Translations under genes and position numbers: made by a program | In this document: positions 12,163 through 48,422 of the stretch, in pieces | How positions within the stretch are numbered: position 1 is the stretch's first letter | Layout: each line of letters opens with the position of its first letter | Source: Zoroaster sp. YZ-2022 | Lineage: Eukaryota > Echinodermata > Asteroidea > Forcipulatida > Zoroasteridae | Length of the DNA: 64,000 nucleotides | Assembly: GCA_029582265.1 (NCBI GenBank) | Contig: CM055820.1 | Location: forward strand, 16,202,485 to 16,266,484 | Direction of reading: 5' to 3' | The notes under the pieces: model-generated | What the model was told of the DNA's origin: nothing | Seen by the model: only the letters and a program-made list of their open reading frames with translations | The model's database searches: none

Positions 12163-12574
12163 TTTTAAAATGTGTGAAAATAATTATATGCAGTTGCATT
12201 ATCATGAATTCGACACAGAAGTGTATTTCCTTTAATGATGTCTTTGGACATCATGATTTGAATAATACCTGTTATAAACCTTGTGCCTTTAACATTTTCT
12301 TTGTTTTAAATTGCTTAGTACATGTAATGCCACGCGTAAAGAGGAAGTAACATGAGGATGTAACGTGAGGTGACAGTACTTTCCCCACTCAGCGGTTGGC
12401 TACATGCTTCTCCTACAAGGTCTAAAATATGCTACATGTATGATTAAATAAAATAATGCTTTGTTATACTTTGTTTTGATCGCATGCAAAAGAAAAAATA
12501 ATGGTATTTGTGTGGTGAGGTCTACAGTTTGAAGAGACTTTTAGCAAAGTTGTATTAAAAATAAATAATAAAAT

Positions 12575-12598
12575 TGGTTGTCACATGAGTGACAACCA
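12575..12598. other. Short perfect hairpin
   Basis: TGGTTGTCAC and GTGACAACCA form a perfect 10-bp stem around ATGA. No T tract or coding context gives it a role. Confidence 0.4.
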
Positions 12599-12969
12599 GA
12601 TGAAAATGCATGTTTAAAAAAGTGAATGAACTGGTTGAATTTGTATTGACATAATTACATAGCCTTTGTCTCCAAGTTGTTGTGTGGCTGTACAGGATTC
12701 AGATTGATCATTAAGCAGTAATAGGCTAAAGTAGCCCCATGGCCCAGTAAATGTAACGTGAGGACAGTGGACTTGGCTGTATGTTTTTATTACTGAGGGA
12801 TGATTAATAAAACTACAAAAATAGAAGCACAGGAAAATAATAGTAAAGATGATCTGACATTGTGAGCATTTGTGCCTCGGTCTTTTATATTATAACTCAA
12901 CATTAGAATTTTTTGTGAATTTATTTCTATCTACATGTAGGTAGGAAGTAATGTTAATGGCTGCTATAG

Positions 12970-13107
12970 ATGGAAGTACCAACTGCAGCTCTTGATATAC
13001 AAGAAGGTGTTGTGGACTATGAGGTTGAGTCAATATGCAGTGAGTTGGAAAGGCTTGAACTAACCGAAGAAGAGACGACCACTCCCCAGCACGATGCATT
13101 GAACTGA
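12970..13107 (+). CDS. Weak possible short ORF or exon, acidic peptide
   Basis: A 45-codon frame starts with ATG directly after a splice-acceptor-like GCTGCTATAG. It reads an acidic, low-repeat peptide (EVESICSELERLELTEEETT) and ends at TGA. Composition resembles real coding sequence more than the surrounding AT-rich DNA. Downstream, 13209-13386 is open and ends at an ACAG|GTACAG donor-like site, but the phases do not join cleanly to 13762-13846. I do not recognise a family. It may be a decayed exon, a transposon remnant or chance. Confidence 0.2.
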   Translation: MEVPTAALDIQEGVVDYEVESICSELERLELTEEETTTPQHDALN

Positions 13108-13761
13108 ACAAGCGTACTGAAAGTCAATTCATGGAGGCAGGAGGAGGAAAGACATAGAGCGACATGGATGCAGAGTCAACCGGGTAATGGCAATAACAGG
13201 TCCATTGGGTGAGCAAGAGGAGCGATGCCTTGAGTGCGCCACTGCCACCTGGTCCACCCAAAGAGAGGCTTATCTCTCAACCAGCTCCGGATTCGTGTAA
13301 TTCAGTAGAGGTCAGGGGTCACAGCAAGAAACAAATGCTAAAATGCCAGTGTGATGCAGAGAAAAATTCAAAGTGCAGAAATACAGGTACAGTATGTACA
13401 TGTATGTAGTACTTTTTAAAGATATATATTTCTTGGTGTTTTGCACTGTTTTACCTGAAGTTTTCTGTTCATCGGAATATTGTAATTTATAATTGATACT
13501 GATAATTGTTTTCCTTTTCTTAAAGGAAAATTTCAAATGAAAACACAAAATTCAGGAAATTGCTGGTAAAAATTGCAAACATTATGGGAAAATACACTGT
13601 ACAAGATTGGAAAACCTCCCAACATACATGTACCTTATATCAATGGAAAGCTTTTAAATACCATTTCCAGTTAATATGTAACCGTTATAACCTATAAGGA
13701 TACCAAAGTTATATGAACTTTTCATTATGATTACATGTAATTTGTGTCCTTCTTTCTTCAG

Positions 13762-13846
13762 GGTGCTCAACGTCCCTCATCAACGGGTAGCAACCGTCGT
13801 CAAGAGGGACTCAGTCTGCTGAAGCCAGACCAGAATGGAATGATAG
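13762..13846 (+). CDS. Possible small exon, unknown gene
   Basis: Bounded by a polypyrimidine-rich acceptor (TCTTTCTTCAG) and a weak donor (ATAG|GTTACA). One open frame includes GSNRRQEGLSLLKPDQNG. No domain is recognised and no neighbouring exon with a matching phase was established. Confidence 0.2.
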
Positions 13847-14097
13847 GTTACATTCTATATGTAATACATAAATTAATTCCTTCCAAAATATTTTTAAAGG
13901 AATGTATTACAATTTGGGGGAAAATAAAATGAGATGAACTATTAATTTGCCAAAATCAAAAGTACAGGGATCTGTATTTTGTTTCCTGAAAGTTAACTTA
14001 CTTTAAACTTAAAGATGCATATTTTGTGTGTGTATTTGTTATTTATCAGGCAATTTTGTTTTTAAACAGTCCATTGTTAACAATGTTATCCCTCCTA

Positions 14098-14412
14098 CTG
14101 TTTGACCATTTGAAACCATTCAAAATTTCCACTTTCAAAATTGCCCATTGGTTTTGCACACACACGGTGATACCATTTGAACAGTGTTGGTAGCAAGCTT
14201 TACTACCATTCAAATCCATTCAAATGCATAGGGGGTCCATTGATTCACCACTTAGAAGTATCCAAACAAGGTTTTGTATTAGCTGTACTACCATTTGAAT
14301 GATCCAAACAAGGTTTGATTAGCTGACCTACCATTCAAAACCATTTGGGGAATCAATATAACAGTTATTTCACCATTCAAAACCACAAAGCGAATGGTTT
14401 CAAATGGTGCAT
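14098..14412. mobile_element. Palindromic MITE built on ACCATTTGAAACCATTC
   Basis: The left end reads GACCATTTGAAACCATTC and the right end GAATGGTTTCAAATGGTG, inverted relative to each other. The interior repeats variants of ACCATTCAAAACCATT in both senses and a direct pair TCCAAACAAGGTTT. No ORF. No target duplication was identified. Confidence 0.55.
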
Positions 14413-15660
14413 CAACTAGGAAAAAGTACCGAAGAAAGGCGGTTAATCACTGTTTATACTGTATACACATACACTGTAAATGTTATCATTGCCCAGTAAC
14501 GACTTCCTCCATGCTGTGTCATAAATTCATTAACTAACCAGAATTTATCCATGCCCCTTTAATTTTTAATGAAATAACTAAAATGAAAAGAGGAAATGAG
14601 AAAAGAGCAGTATCAGAATGTAAAGATTTAATTAAATATGATGAAAATAAGGATTTCGAGAATATGCATCGTTAAAAGTAGTACAAACTAATAGCAAAAA
14701 TGTTTGTACATAAACCATACTTATAAGAACCAGAGATATGTACAATGAAAACTAACCTTGACGGTTTCAGTTGATTTTATTGTGCCGTTAGGAAAAATAG
14801 TGAAAGTGCATTCAAATTGCCAGTATTTTCTCAAAATGATACATATTCATATTTCAGACAGAATACTTTCAGGATGTTTGGTACAATCATCGTAAAACCA
14901 AGTGAGCATTGAGATAATATGTAATTTCTTCATGAAATGTTTTAAGAAAATAATTGTAACCGAAAATTTAATTTGCCACCTTAATTATTTTCATTGTGGA
15001 TATGGACATTTAAATCCAATAATTGGGGAGTATAAAAAACATGGACTTGTACATAATTTGTGCTCGCTCATTCCTTAAACAAAAAATGTTTATGTACATG
15101 AACACCCTTTATTGAATTATGGTTTAGTTCTTTCATAGGAATTCCGCTACAAATTACTGGGGGGTGGGTGGGAGCTGTATTTATTTGCAGAAAACAATGT
15201 GTTTGATTAAAACAGACTACATTGTGTATTATGGTTGTGGACTTTTACAAACATTTAATTTATTATTTGTTTTACCATATTTGAATTTTACCAATGTTAT
15301 ACTTACTAGTTTAGACAACCCCTTATTCCAAAAGCATGAAAGTCCGCCACCATCACAACACATGAATATTTCCCTGATGTGTAGGGATGTGCAATACACT
15401 GTTATCATTCCAGAAACTCATACATGTATTTACGTACCTGTATGTATTTTCCTAAGAATTGTACGCTGAAAAGCAGTAATATTTTTTAATTTTTGAAAAC
15501 AAATTTAAAGGGATTATAACAGTTTTCAGTTGAAGTTTTGGATTAAAGAATTATCAAATGACAAATACTTATTTTAGATTATAAATTGAAATGTTAAAAA
15601 GTACCATTTTGATGGTAGAACTTCCCTTTCCCCTAAGAAAAACTGTGCCAAAAATTTTTT
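14413..15660. other. No gene seen before the assembly gap
   Basis: AT-rich DNA; a 101-codon ORF at 15164-15469 has no recognisable domain and a composition like random AT-rich sequence. Confidence 0.4.
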
Positions 15661-16160
15661 NNNNNNNNNNNNNNNNNNNNNNNNNNNNNNNNNNNNNNNN
15701 NNNNNNNNNNNNNNNNNNNNNNNNNNNNNNNNNNNNNNNNNNNNNNNNNNNNNNNNNNNNNNNNNNNNNNNNNNNNNNNNNNNNNNNNNNNNNNNNNNNN
15801 NNNNNNNNNNNNNNNNNNNNNNNNNNNNNNNNNNNNNNNNNNNNNNNNNNNNNNNNNNNNNNNNNNNNNNNNNNNNNNNNNNNNNNNNNNNNNNNNNNNN
15901 NNNNNNNNNNNNNNNNNNNNNNNNNNNNNNNNNNNNNNNNNNNNNNNNNNNNNNNNNNNNNNNNNNNNNNNNNNNNNNNNNNNNNNNNNNNNNNNNNNNN
16001 NNNNNNNNNNNNNNNNNNNNNNNNNNNNNNNNNNNNNNNNNNNNNNNNNNNNNNNNNNNNNNNNNNNNNNNNNNNNNNNNNNNNNNNNNNNNNNNNNNNN
16101 NNNNNNNNNNNNNNNNNNNNNNNNNNNNNNNNNNNNNNNNNNNNNNNNNNNNNNNNNNNN
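15661..16160. other. Assembly gap (500 N)
   Basis: Exactly 500 undetermined bases, a round number suggesting a placeholder gap of unknown true size. It lies directly upstream of the first identified Tie exon and could hide 5' exons. Confidence 0.95.
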
Positions 16161-16445
16161 CCGTGTCTGCTCGGCTACCTCAGGGAAGCTACTAGAACAC
16201 ACCATAAGAGTGGGCCAAAACCTTAAAAATGTAACATGGGTAACCATGGAATTGCCCATAGCCTTGTAGTGATCATCATCTGACAGACAACAAACAAGAT
16301 ACAATACAAACAGAGAGTTAGGATAATAATCTAAGATAATAAGACAGATAATAAAGATGAGATGCAAAGAGTTATTTGGGGAAGCTACACTGGGAGTTGA
16401 GAACAAAAGATTGTAATTTTTGTTTTTCATTCGCTCATCCTACAG

Positions 16446-41185
<24,740 letters not shown>

Positions 41186-41212
<27 letters not shown>

Positions 41213-41829
41213 TATGACATCAACCCCAGTGTTATGTGACATCAACCCCAGTGTGATATGACATCAACCCCAGTGTCATATGGCATCAACCCCAGTGTGA
41301 TATGACATCAACCCCAGTGTGATGACATCAACCCCAGTGCGATGACATCAACCCCAGTGTGATATGACATCAACCCCAGTGTGATATGACATCAAACCCA
41401 GTGTGATATGACATCAACCCCAGTGTGATATGACATCAACCCCAGTGTCATATGACATCAACCCCAGTGTCATATGGCATCAACCCCAGTGTGATATGAC
41501 ATCAACCCCAGTGTGATATGACATCAACCCCAGTGTGATATGACATCAACCCCAGTGTGATATGACATCAACCCCAGTGTGATATGACATCAACCCCAGT
41601 GTCATATGACATCAACCCCAGTGTCATATGACATCAACCCCAGTGTCATATGACATCAACCCCAGTGTCATATGACATCAACCCCAGTGTCATATGACAT
41701 CAACCCCAGTGTCATATGACATCAACCCCAGTGTCATATGACATCAACCCCAGTGTCATATGACATCAACCCCAGTGTCATATGACATCAACCCCAGTGT
41801 CATTTGACATCAACCCCAGTGTCATTTGA
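41186..41829 (+). repeat. 22-bp minisatellite spanning stop codon and 3'UTR, about 29 copies
   Basis: The unit is GTGTGATATGACATCAACCCCA or GTGTCATATGACATCAACCCCA (first 20 bases shared in pattern). The first unit lies inside the last Tie exon and its GTGTGA provides the stop. Early units vary (GGCATC, TTATGTGAC, two units of 19 bp); the later run is homogeneous with CATATG. Every frame hits a stop, so the array is non-coding. Confidence 0.95.
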
Positions 41830-42275
41830 CAACCAAACAACAAAGAGGTCCATCAACCCTCAACAAGGAGAAATCTTCAGCTTTCTGTAATGGTTTTGTT
41901 TCATGTGAAGCTTAACTGCTAGACTGGTCCCCTGTCTTTATCCTGCAAAGACATCAGGCTACGGGGGTACCATTTATGAGATTTCATTGGATACGTTGTG
42001 GTGAAGATCAGAAGTCACCCTTTGAGGCTCGCGAACTAGCCACCAACCAAGGTCAAAATTGAATCTCCATGAAACTGAGAGGCCAGTATCTGGTGCCTTT
42101 CCCAAGCCTCGAAGCGTGACGTCAGATCTTTGGGCTAACTGCCAGCACAGGAGGAACCAATGCCCTGGAATTATGGTTGCTATGGTTAATGCAATAAGTA
42201 ATGCAATATTTATGTATATAGGTTCTTGTTTGCACTAACAAATGAAGGACTAATAAAATTAGTGTTTTTGATTAT
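41213..42275 (+). other. TIE1/2: Tie 3'UTR
   Basis: From the stop through the minisatellite and a repeat-derived segment to the poly(A) signal AATAAA at 42252-42257. Within it, 41925-42110 (CTAGACTGGTCCCCTGTCTT, GGATACGTTGTGGTGAAGAT, CACCAACCAAGGTCAAA) is shared with 58470-58700, so part of the UTR derives from a dispersed element. Confidence 0.55.
42252..42257 (+). terminator. Candidate poly(A) signal AATAAA for Tie
   Basis: First canonical AATAAA after the stop codon, followed within 20 bases by a T/G-rich stretch (GTGTTTTTGATTATTTGGTT). No cDNA evidence is available here. Confidence 0.5.
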
Positions 42276-42484
42276 TTGGTTCTTGTCTCAAATATTATAA
42301 AAGACTGAATGGGCAAACAAAACAATAAGCAACAGAACAATCAGATAATACTATCTTATAGAAGGTAAAAGTAGTGTACTGTCACGTAAATTATTATCTT
42401 AGTAGAGTTAAAATAGTGTATATTCACGTAGAATTTAATGTACTATCTTATAGAAGGTAAAATAGTGTACTATCACATAGGTAA

Positions 42485-43074
42485 TAGTGCTGGTTAACTG
42501 CTTAACTGACCGAAACTGCACCAACCGTTTGTACATTTGCTAACCGGCTAACCAAAACCAGTATTTAACGAAAAACACCCAACAATTTTGAAAAAATTTG
42601 CCGCCCATTTTGTTGTTCTAGACTTTCTTTTTTTTGCCGCACTCGTTATTAAACAATCATTATGGGAAGTTTATTGATGTTTTTTGATTGAAAATGTATA
42701 CACATTGTGACATTTGCAGACGATCTAGTCTGTATATTGTGGTCTTCGTGCATTTGCAGACGATCTAGTCTGTATATTGTGGTCTTCGTGCATTTGCAGA
42801 CGATCTAGTCTGTATATTGTGGTCTTCGTGCATTTGCAGACGATCTAGTCTGTATATTGTGGTCTTCGTGCATTTGCAGACGATCTAGTCTGTATATTGT
42901 GGTCTTCGTGCATTTGCAGACGATCTAGTCTGTATATTGTGGTCTTCGTGCATTTGCAGACGATCTAGTCTGTATATTGTGGTCTTCGTGTGGCAACTTT
43001 TGGTTAACCGGTTAACCGACCGTGAAAGATTTTGTTAAACGGTTTAGCGAATTAACCAGTAACTCCTAGCACTA
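42485..43074. mobile_element. hAT-type MITE with an internal 7x40-bp array
   Basis: TAGTGCTGG on the left and CCTAGCACTA on the right are flanked by ATAGGTAA on both sides (42477-42484 and 43075-43082), an 8-bp target duplication as for hAT. Inward, GGTTAACTGCTTAACTGACCG is mirrored by CGGTCGGTTAACCGGTTAACC. No transposase. Confidence 0.85.
42711..42990 (+). repeat. Seven identical 40-bp tandem repeats
   Basis: CATTTGCAGACGATCTAGTC then TGTATATTGTGGTCTTCGTG is repeated exactly seven times with no sequence difference. Being inside a hAT MITE and perfectly homogeneous, it is a recent expansion (or an assembly artefact). Confidence 0.97.
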
Positions 43075-43158
43075 ATAGGTAAAGTACACGGATAGCAGAT
43101 ATTACTAGTGCTATCACATCAAGTATACAGGTAAGATTTGTAGCTTTGCATGGTGAGG

Positions 43159-43246
43159 AGACTAATTGCGGTGACACCATGTGAAATTCTCAACTGAGTA
43201 GTACTACTCAATTGAGAATTTCACATGGTGTCACCACAATTAGTCT
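43159..43246. repeat. 88-bp near-perfect palindrome without spacer
   Basis: Two 44-bp arms (AGACTAATTGCGGTGACACC... and its complement) meet at AGTAGT|ACTACT with two mismatches. The motif CACATGGTGTCACCGC recurs at about 54153-54168 near retroelement sequence. Confidence 0.95.
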
Positions 43247-43358
43247 TACTTACCTCAAGTATACCTTGTTCAAAATAATATTAGTATCAAGTCTTTAAAA
43301 CAATTTTAGTATTTTTAATTAATTATTTATTTTTTATTGTTATAACTTTTTTTGCAAA

Positions 43359-43790
43359 ATAATGGTTATTGGCCTTAAGTTTTGAACCTAGCAGGTTCTT
43401 TCTCAAAGGCAAAATGAGACATACACGCATATATTTATACATAAACACAAGAGTGAGCAGAAGTTAGTCAGGCCAATAACCATGATTTTGCATTTATACT
43501 ACAGGTCCTTTAGGTTAGTAAGCAGTTTGCAACAGCTAATTCTCTATTTATCTTTTTTCTTGTGCATTCATTTCACACCTGACTATAACTTCTGCTCACT
43601 CTTGTGTTCATGTATGTATGTCTGTCTGTATTCTGTCTCATTTTGCCTTTGAGAAAGAACCTGCTAGCAGTAGGTTCGAAACGTAAGGCCAGTAATCATT
43701 ATTTTGCATTTATACTACAGGTCCTTTAGGTTGGTCAGCAGTTTGCAACAGCTAATTCTCTATTTATACATTTTTTGAATATGCTTTGGT
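43359..43790. repeat. Inverted pair of retroelement-derived repeats with hammerhead-like hairpin
   Basis: GAGTGAGCAGAAGTTA and its complement, and AACCTGCTAG-type hairpins, form an inverted arrangement with direct copies of CAGGTCCTTTAGGTTAG. At 43645-43689 the order is GCCTT, TGAGAAA, stem GAACCT/AGGTTC, GAAACGT, AAGGC. This three-helix layout resembles a hammerhead ribozyme but has C3 replaced by T. Confidence 0.45.
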
Positions 43791-44820
43791 AAGGGGTGGA
43801 CGTCTTGGCCAAAGACTATGGTTTTTATTAAGCATACTGCTATAGTTTTGGTTTGAGGATTAAGTTCGTGTTAAGCAGTGTGTGGTGCTGCAGTACAGGA
43901 TCACATTCCCACAAACGGCTTAGCCAAAGACAATCGTGCCATGTGCTGTGGGCGTGCCTAGGCTTACGGCTGGCACGGTCCTTATTGGTCAATCCATTTT
44001 GTGATTGACATGAAATGGTATTATTATGTTGATGATATTGCAGCCTTGCATATATACATGTACTTCCACATCTTTTGTGAAAGTAAATAATGATGTAAAT
44101 AATTTGACATTTCTACAGTGAGCATGGTTCATTGCAATGTAACTATCATTGTTATTAATCCTCCTACACATGGAGGCCACTCCGATCCACAAACTTCTGT
44201 TCTTGAGCAACCTTCTGTACATGCAATGTACAAGCCTGCTGTCCTTTCCATGTAATCTTACAAAATCAACTGTGTGCCACCCAAGGACACTGTAAATGTT
44301 TGAACATACATGTATTAGTATGGCCTACAATGTATCGATGGGAGACCACTTCACCCTGCAATCTCAGTGGTGTGACAGTGCACAGAAGGGTAACCATATG
44401 AGGCCACTGGCCACTGGCTTAGAGTAGCCTGAATGGGTTGTTTCAAAAAGTGCACCGATTGTAGGAGGGTTTTAATGTCTGTAAACTTTATCAAACCTAT
44501 ACCATAAAAAATGTATTAATAAGCGCTCGGGAGTCACATGACTATACACCGATCCAGTTATGTTCATAGTCGCAGCCCACTTGGTCACCCAACCTCAATA
44601 AAAGCCAAGCGCTTGACCGACATAGAAACAGTAGCCATGGAAAGACTTAGCCCTATAGGTTTAAACCGTGCCCATGTGATTGATACGGTGTCTTAGTTCA
44701 AAACTTTATTTTAGAAGTATATTTTAGAAGTAGTATATAATTAGTGTACAGTATTGTTTCTTGGGATCAACTGATGACGTTTTATAGTCAATTAACCTAT
44801 CACAGCAGAAATGCGTGGAC
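43791..44820. other. No gene seen
   Basis: Mixed-composition DNA with short ORFs only; no splice-bounded coding signal, no inverted repeats noticed. Confidence 0.4.
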
Positions 44821-44822
44821 GC

Positions 44823-45175
44823 CACTAACCCTAACCTTCCAAAATCCTCCAAAATCCTATTTGCTAAAGTGAAGGATTTTGAAGGATTGAGTTTACATGT
44901 TACATGCTCTTTGCTGAAGTGAAGGATTTTGAAGGATTGAGGCATACTTGCCTTTCCATGGTACATGTACATCCATGTTTGTTGTAGTGATTGCAAGGTT
45001 AGTGCTTGGGTCAGTGGACACTGTTTATTGCTCCATGCATGCAGGGAGGGTCCCTGGCTATGTACATGTATCACAGATTAGAAACACATGTGTGCATACA
45101 TGTCATGTGCTTGTTTTACTACTGAAGGATTTTAGAGGATTCAGGTTATAAGCAAATGGGCCTAGGGCGTTAGCT
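44823..45175 (+). mobile_element. piggyBac-like TTAA MITE, copy 4
   Basis: Starts CTAACCCTAACCTTCC and ends GGGCCTAGGGCGTTAGCTAA. The body (CATGGTACATGTACATCCATG, GGACACTGTTTATTGCTCC) matches 28245-28435 and the inverted copy at 34469. It carries a single, shortened terminal 44-bp unit. Confidence 0.75.
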
Positions 45176-45581
45176 AATGATACACACACAACGTGCCAAA
45201 AACCTATGACATCAAAAAACTACTGCACAAACAGCCACAATGGGTTGTCTTGGGGGGCGTGGCTAAGTCACAATCGGAGATAGGTCAATTCATTGGGTAG
45301 TGTGCGTTATAATATACTCGCAGTAGTTTTTATCCCGTCCGTACATATTTGGTCTTTTTTAAGAAGGAAAAGTGTGTGATAAAAAAACGTATTTCCCCAC
45401 TAAGTGTGTACAATAACTAACGTGTAGCATAGGCAGTTTGTGTATACTTAAAAGCTTTAAAAAATGTTATTCAAGATATTGTGGTAATTGTCCACTCTGA
45501 TTAATGGTGCTATAAATTGTTCAACCCAAAATATGTACTCTATTGGCTTGACCAATCATAAATCTGTGTCTTTTTGTGGCA

Positions 45582-45982
45582 TAGGCCAATAAAAAGTCTC
45601 CAGTTTCTGGTCATCGGTCGGCTTCAAAATCGGTGCGGTGACGTGCTTTTTTTTCCGGTAATCTTTTTTTTTTTTTTTTTTTTTTGGCCAACAGGGAAAT
45701 ATGTAATACATGTATACGCAGGGACCAAATTTCACATTATACAAAGTATGGTGGCTAAGAGAGGCCTCACAAATTGGGCAAACGTTCATACCCCTATGTG
45801 ATAAAGTCGTTTAAAACACAGCACGGCAGAATTCCAATCGATCCAGCAATTTTGGCTGCAACTGGACATCGTTTCATAGTAAACAAATCAATAAATTAAT
45901 TAATTAAATAAAAATGTCGACGCACGGCTCTGAGGCGACGCGCGCAGAGACCACAAACCGGAGACTTTTTTTGGGGGGGGCC
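45582..45982 (+). mobile_element. AGTCTCCGG MITE, copy 7
   Basis: TAGGCCAATAAAAAGTCTCC to CGGAGACTTTTTTTGGGGG and GGCC; a nearly full-length copy with all interior landmarks. Confidence 0.8.
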
Positions 45983-46253
45983 ATAATTGTGAAATGAAAC
46001 AATTTCAGAGTTTTAGTGTGTGAAAAAAAAATCAGTATTATTTCACTTGATATACACATGAATTATTTTGTGTTTTGAAGTGTCTTTAGGCCTATATGAA
46101 ATAAGCCCCTCAAAATGTAATTTATAAATCAGTAAACCATAGTGTTATATAAATGAAGAATAGTTTTTGATGGAAAACATGTTATGTCGTACTTAAGAAT
46201 GATTGTACTGAATTAATACAAAATTAAACTTAAAAACAAAAATGTGTTTTAGT

Positions 46254-46479
46254 CCTTAAAGGGACTATATCATTACGATCAACAGGGCATGGAATCAGTG
46301 TGCTAGTTTTAGATTAACTCAGTGACTGAAAATAATATCCCACATGATAAGGTCATATTACCGTTGTTGCTGCATAAATGAGCCAGTAAATTTCAGTCAC
46401 TGTGTTCTTCTCAAGCTAGGACACTGATTCTATGCCCTGTTGAAAGTCTGCTCTGATCTTGACGAAACTGTCTCTTTAA
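46254..46479 (+). mobile_element. GGGACAATATCG MITE, copy 6
   Basis: TTAAAGGGACTATATCATTACG to GACGAAACTGTCTCTTTAA, flanked by TTAA on both sides. Confidence 0.8.
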
Positions 46480-46547
46480 CCTAAATGTATATCACTAATT
46501 AAAGAGCCTGCCTGTAGACATGTGACTTGTTTACACTTTGCGTGACC

Positions 46548-46768
46548 TTAAAGGGACTATATCGTCACAATCAACAGGGCATGGAATCAGAGTGCTAGTT
46601 TTAGATTAACTCGGTGACTGAAAATAACACCCCACATGATAAGGTCATTATTACCGTTGCTGCTGCACAAATGAGCCAGTAATTTTCAGTCACTGTGTTC
46701 ATCTTAAACTAAGACACCGATTCCATGCCCTGTTGAAAGTCTGCTCTGATCGTGACGATCTTGTCCCA
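46548..46768 (+). mobile_element. GGGACAATATCG MITE, copy 7
   Basis: TTAAAGGGACTATATCGTCAC to GACGATCTTGTCCC, 70 bp after copy 6 in the same orientation; the right TTAA is lost. Confidence 0.75.
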
Positions 46769-48109
46769 TCGAGAGTACCAGGGTGATTTCTCGCTGGGCA
46801 AAAGTGTGTGCATGTGTATGTTTGTACATTTTGTACTTCTCCACATAACCTCAAGAATGGTTTTTAATTTTCATATGAATGAGATTTGAGATGTAATGTT
46901 AGTGCATCATTAAAAATAAATCAAAGTAAGAATTTTTCTGCTGATATCTATAAAAAAAAATATATATCAGATTTTATGGTTTCTTGTCGCAGACCAGTGT
47001 ACATCATTGTGCCCAGCACAGTTTGACATTTACGGCTCTTTTGACGTATGATGTCATAGATCACATTGTCTATGACTGTAAAATAGTTGAGCTGTTTATA
47101 ATTTACAATCAAGGAAAGGTACTGCATTGGTTACATTTATATTGTTGACCTTGCTATGTAAAAATAAATAAATAAATAAATAATTAAATGTTGCCATCAA
47201 GAATAAAATTTTAATATTTTGATATAACAAATGTGATACAAAGTTAAATATTAAAAACATTCGAAATGCATAAGGTGTAAATATAAAAACATTGTTTTTA
47301 ATAATATCTTCTTTTTACAGTACTCGGAGGATTATTTTGAATTTTCTTTACAGTTCCAATAAATGTAGAATGTACACGGATGACTCGACTAGGTAAATGA
47401 TTTTGATCTTCACCATTCTATGTTATGGACTTCCTTGCGTCCATAAACAATTAAATATATACTTTGGCATAATTGAAGAAGTTGAAATTGTTTTATTTAA
47501 ATATTTAAAATTATTTCAACACATAAAAGAGAATATTCCTATAAGTATTAAATATAAAGCTTTTCAATTTCAATAAACAGCTTACTATATACACAAATGG
47601 GTTTGTTTCCAACTTGAGTGTTTGTTGTGTTTTGACTTACTTTTACTTACCATCTTCGTTCCCAGCGGGATAAGAGTTGCACCCCACTAAATAAACTCCC
47701 TTAGCAACCAATGCTAAATACAAACTATTCAAAAATCATTTCAAAAAAGTACTTAGAAGTCCTACATTTTTTTAAACCAAAAGAAAAAATATTGATTGAT
47801 GTCCAGTCCAGACGCCCGTCGAGTTATTCTCATCCCAAACGGGAAACCACCACCAGTATGAAAATGCCCACACTGAAAAGCAGCCATTTTTTTTAAAGGC
47901 CTTACGCTTGAAATCTAATTAGGACCACTTTTTCAGTGCCTAGTGTATCCAAAATACTCAAAGGACCCTCAGGTTATGATATTGGGCCATTTTTACACAA
48001 TCCATCAAATATATGGGCCTCAAATCTTTCTTTTTCAGAAAAAAATTGAGGACATACAAATTATGATAAACAGCACGGCGCATGAATTTCTCACTATTTA
48101 GTGGGGTGC
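46769..48109. other. No gene seen; a possible short terminal exon at 47321-47362
   Basis: An acceptor-like CTTCTTTTTACAG precedes 14 codons (YSEDYFEFSLQFQ and TAA). The stop overlaps an AATAAA at 47358-47363. In phase it could follow Tie exon 16, but it lies 6 kb beyond the likely Tie poly(A) site, so this is speculative. Confidence 0.2.
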
Positions 48110-48215
48110 CCCCACAAGGCTACAATGATTGTCCTCCATATCTGAGTTTTTGTTATTGTCCTACGCCAGGTGTTCTTTGGTTTCCCAGGTTTCCTCTGTC
48201 CTATTTGTGTCCACT
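48110..48215 (-). mobile_element. LINE reverse-transcriptase C-terminal remnant
   Basis: The minus strand reads GQRKPGKPKNTWRRTITKTQ, matching the conserved RGRPxxTWRR-type end of many LINE ORF2 proteins. Only about 30 codons survive. Confidence 0.5.
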
Positions 48216-48422
48216 TTGGCCACTTTGGCCACTTTGGGAGTATATGATCTTGTGACATCCTCATTACGTGGCCTAACCATCAGATTCGATGCTCTGGCAT
48301 CCAGTCAACTCATACAAGTCTATGTTAGATATCTTGTTTGGCCAGAAGATTCGACATATTTTCCAAAGGCAGCAATTATGAAATGACTCTACCTGGGTCA
48401 TGTCTTTCTTCGCAACACGCCA

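Noticed and set aside
15591..16430. Long ORFs across 15.6-16.4 kb
   Set aside because: They consist mostly of undetermined bases in the assembly gap.
42711..42990. CRISPR-like array (7 x 40 bp)
   Set aside because: Units are contiguous with no spacers, and lie inside a hAT MITE in an animal genome.
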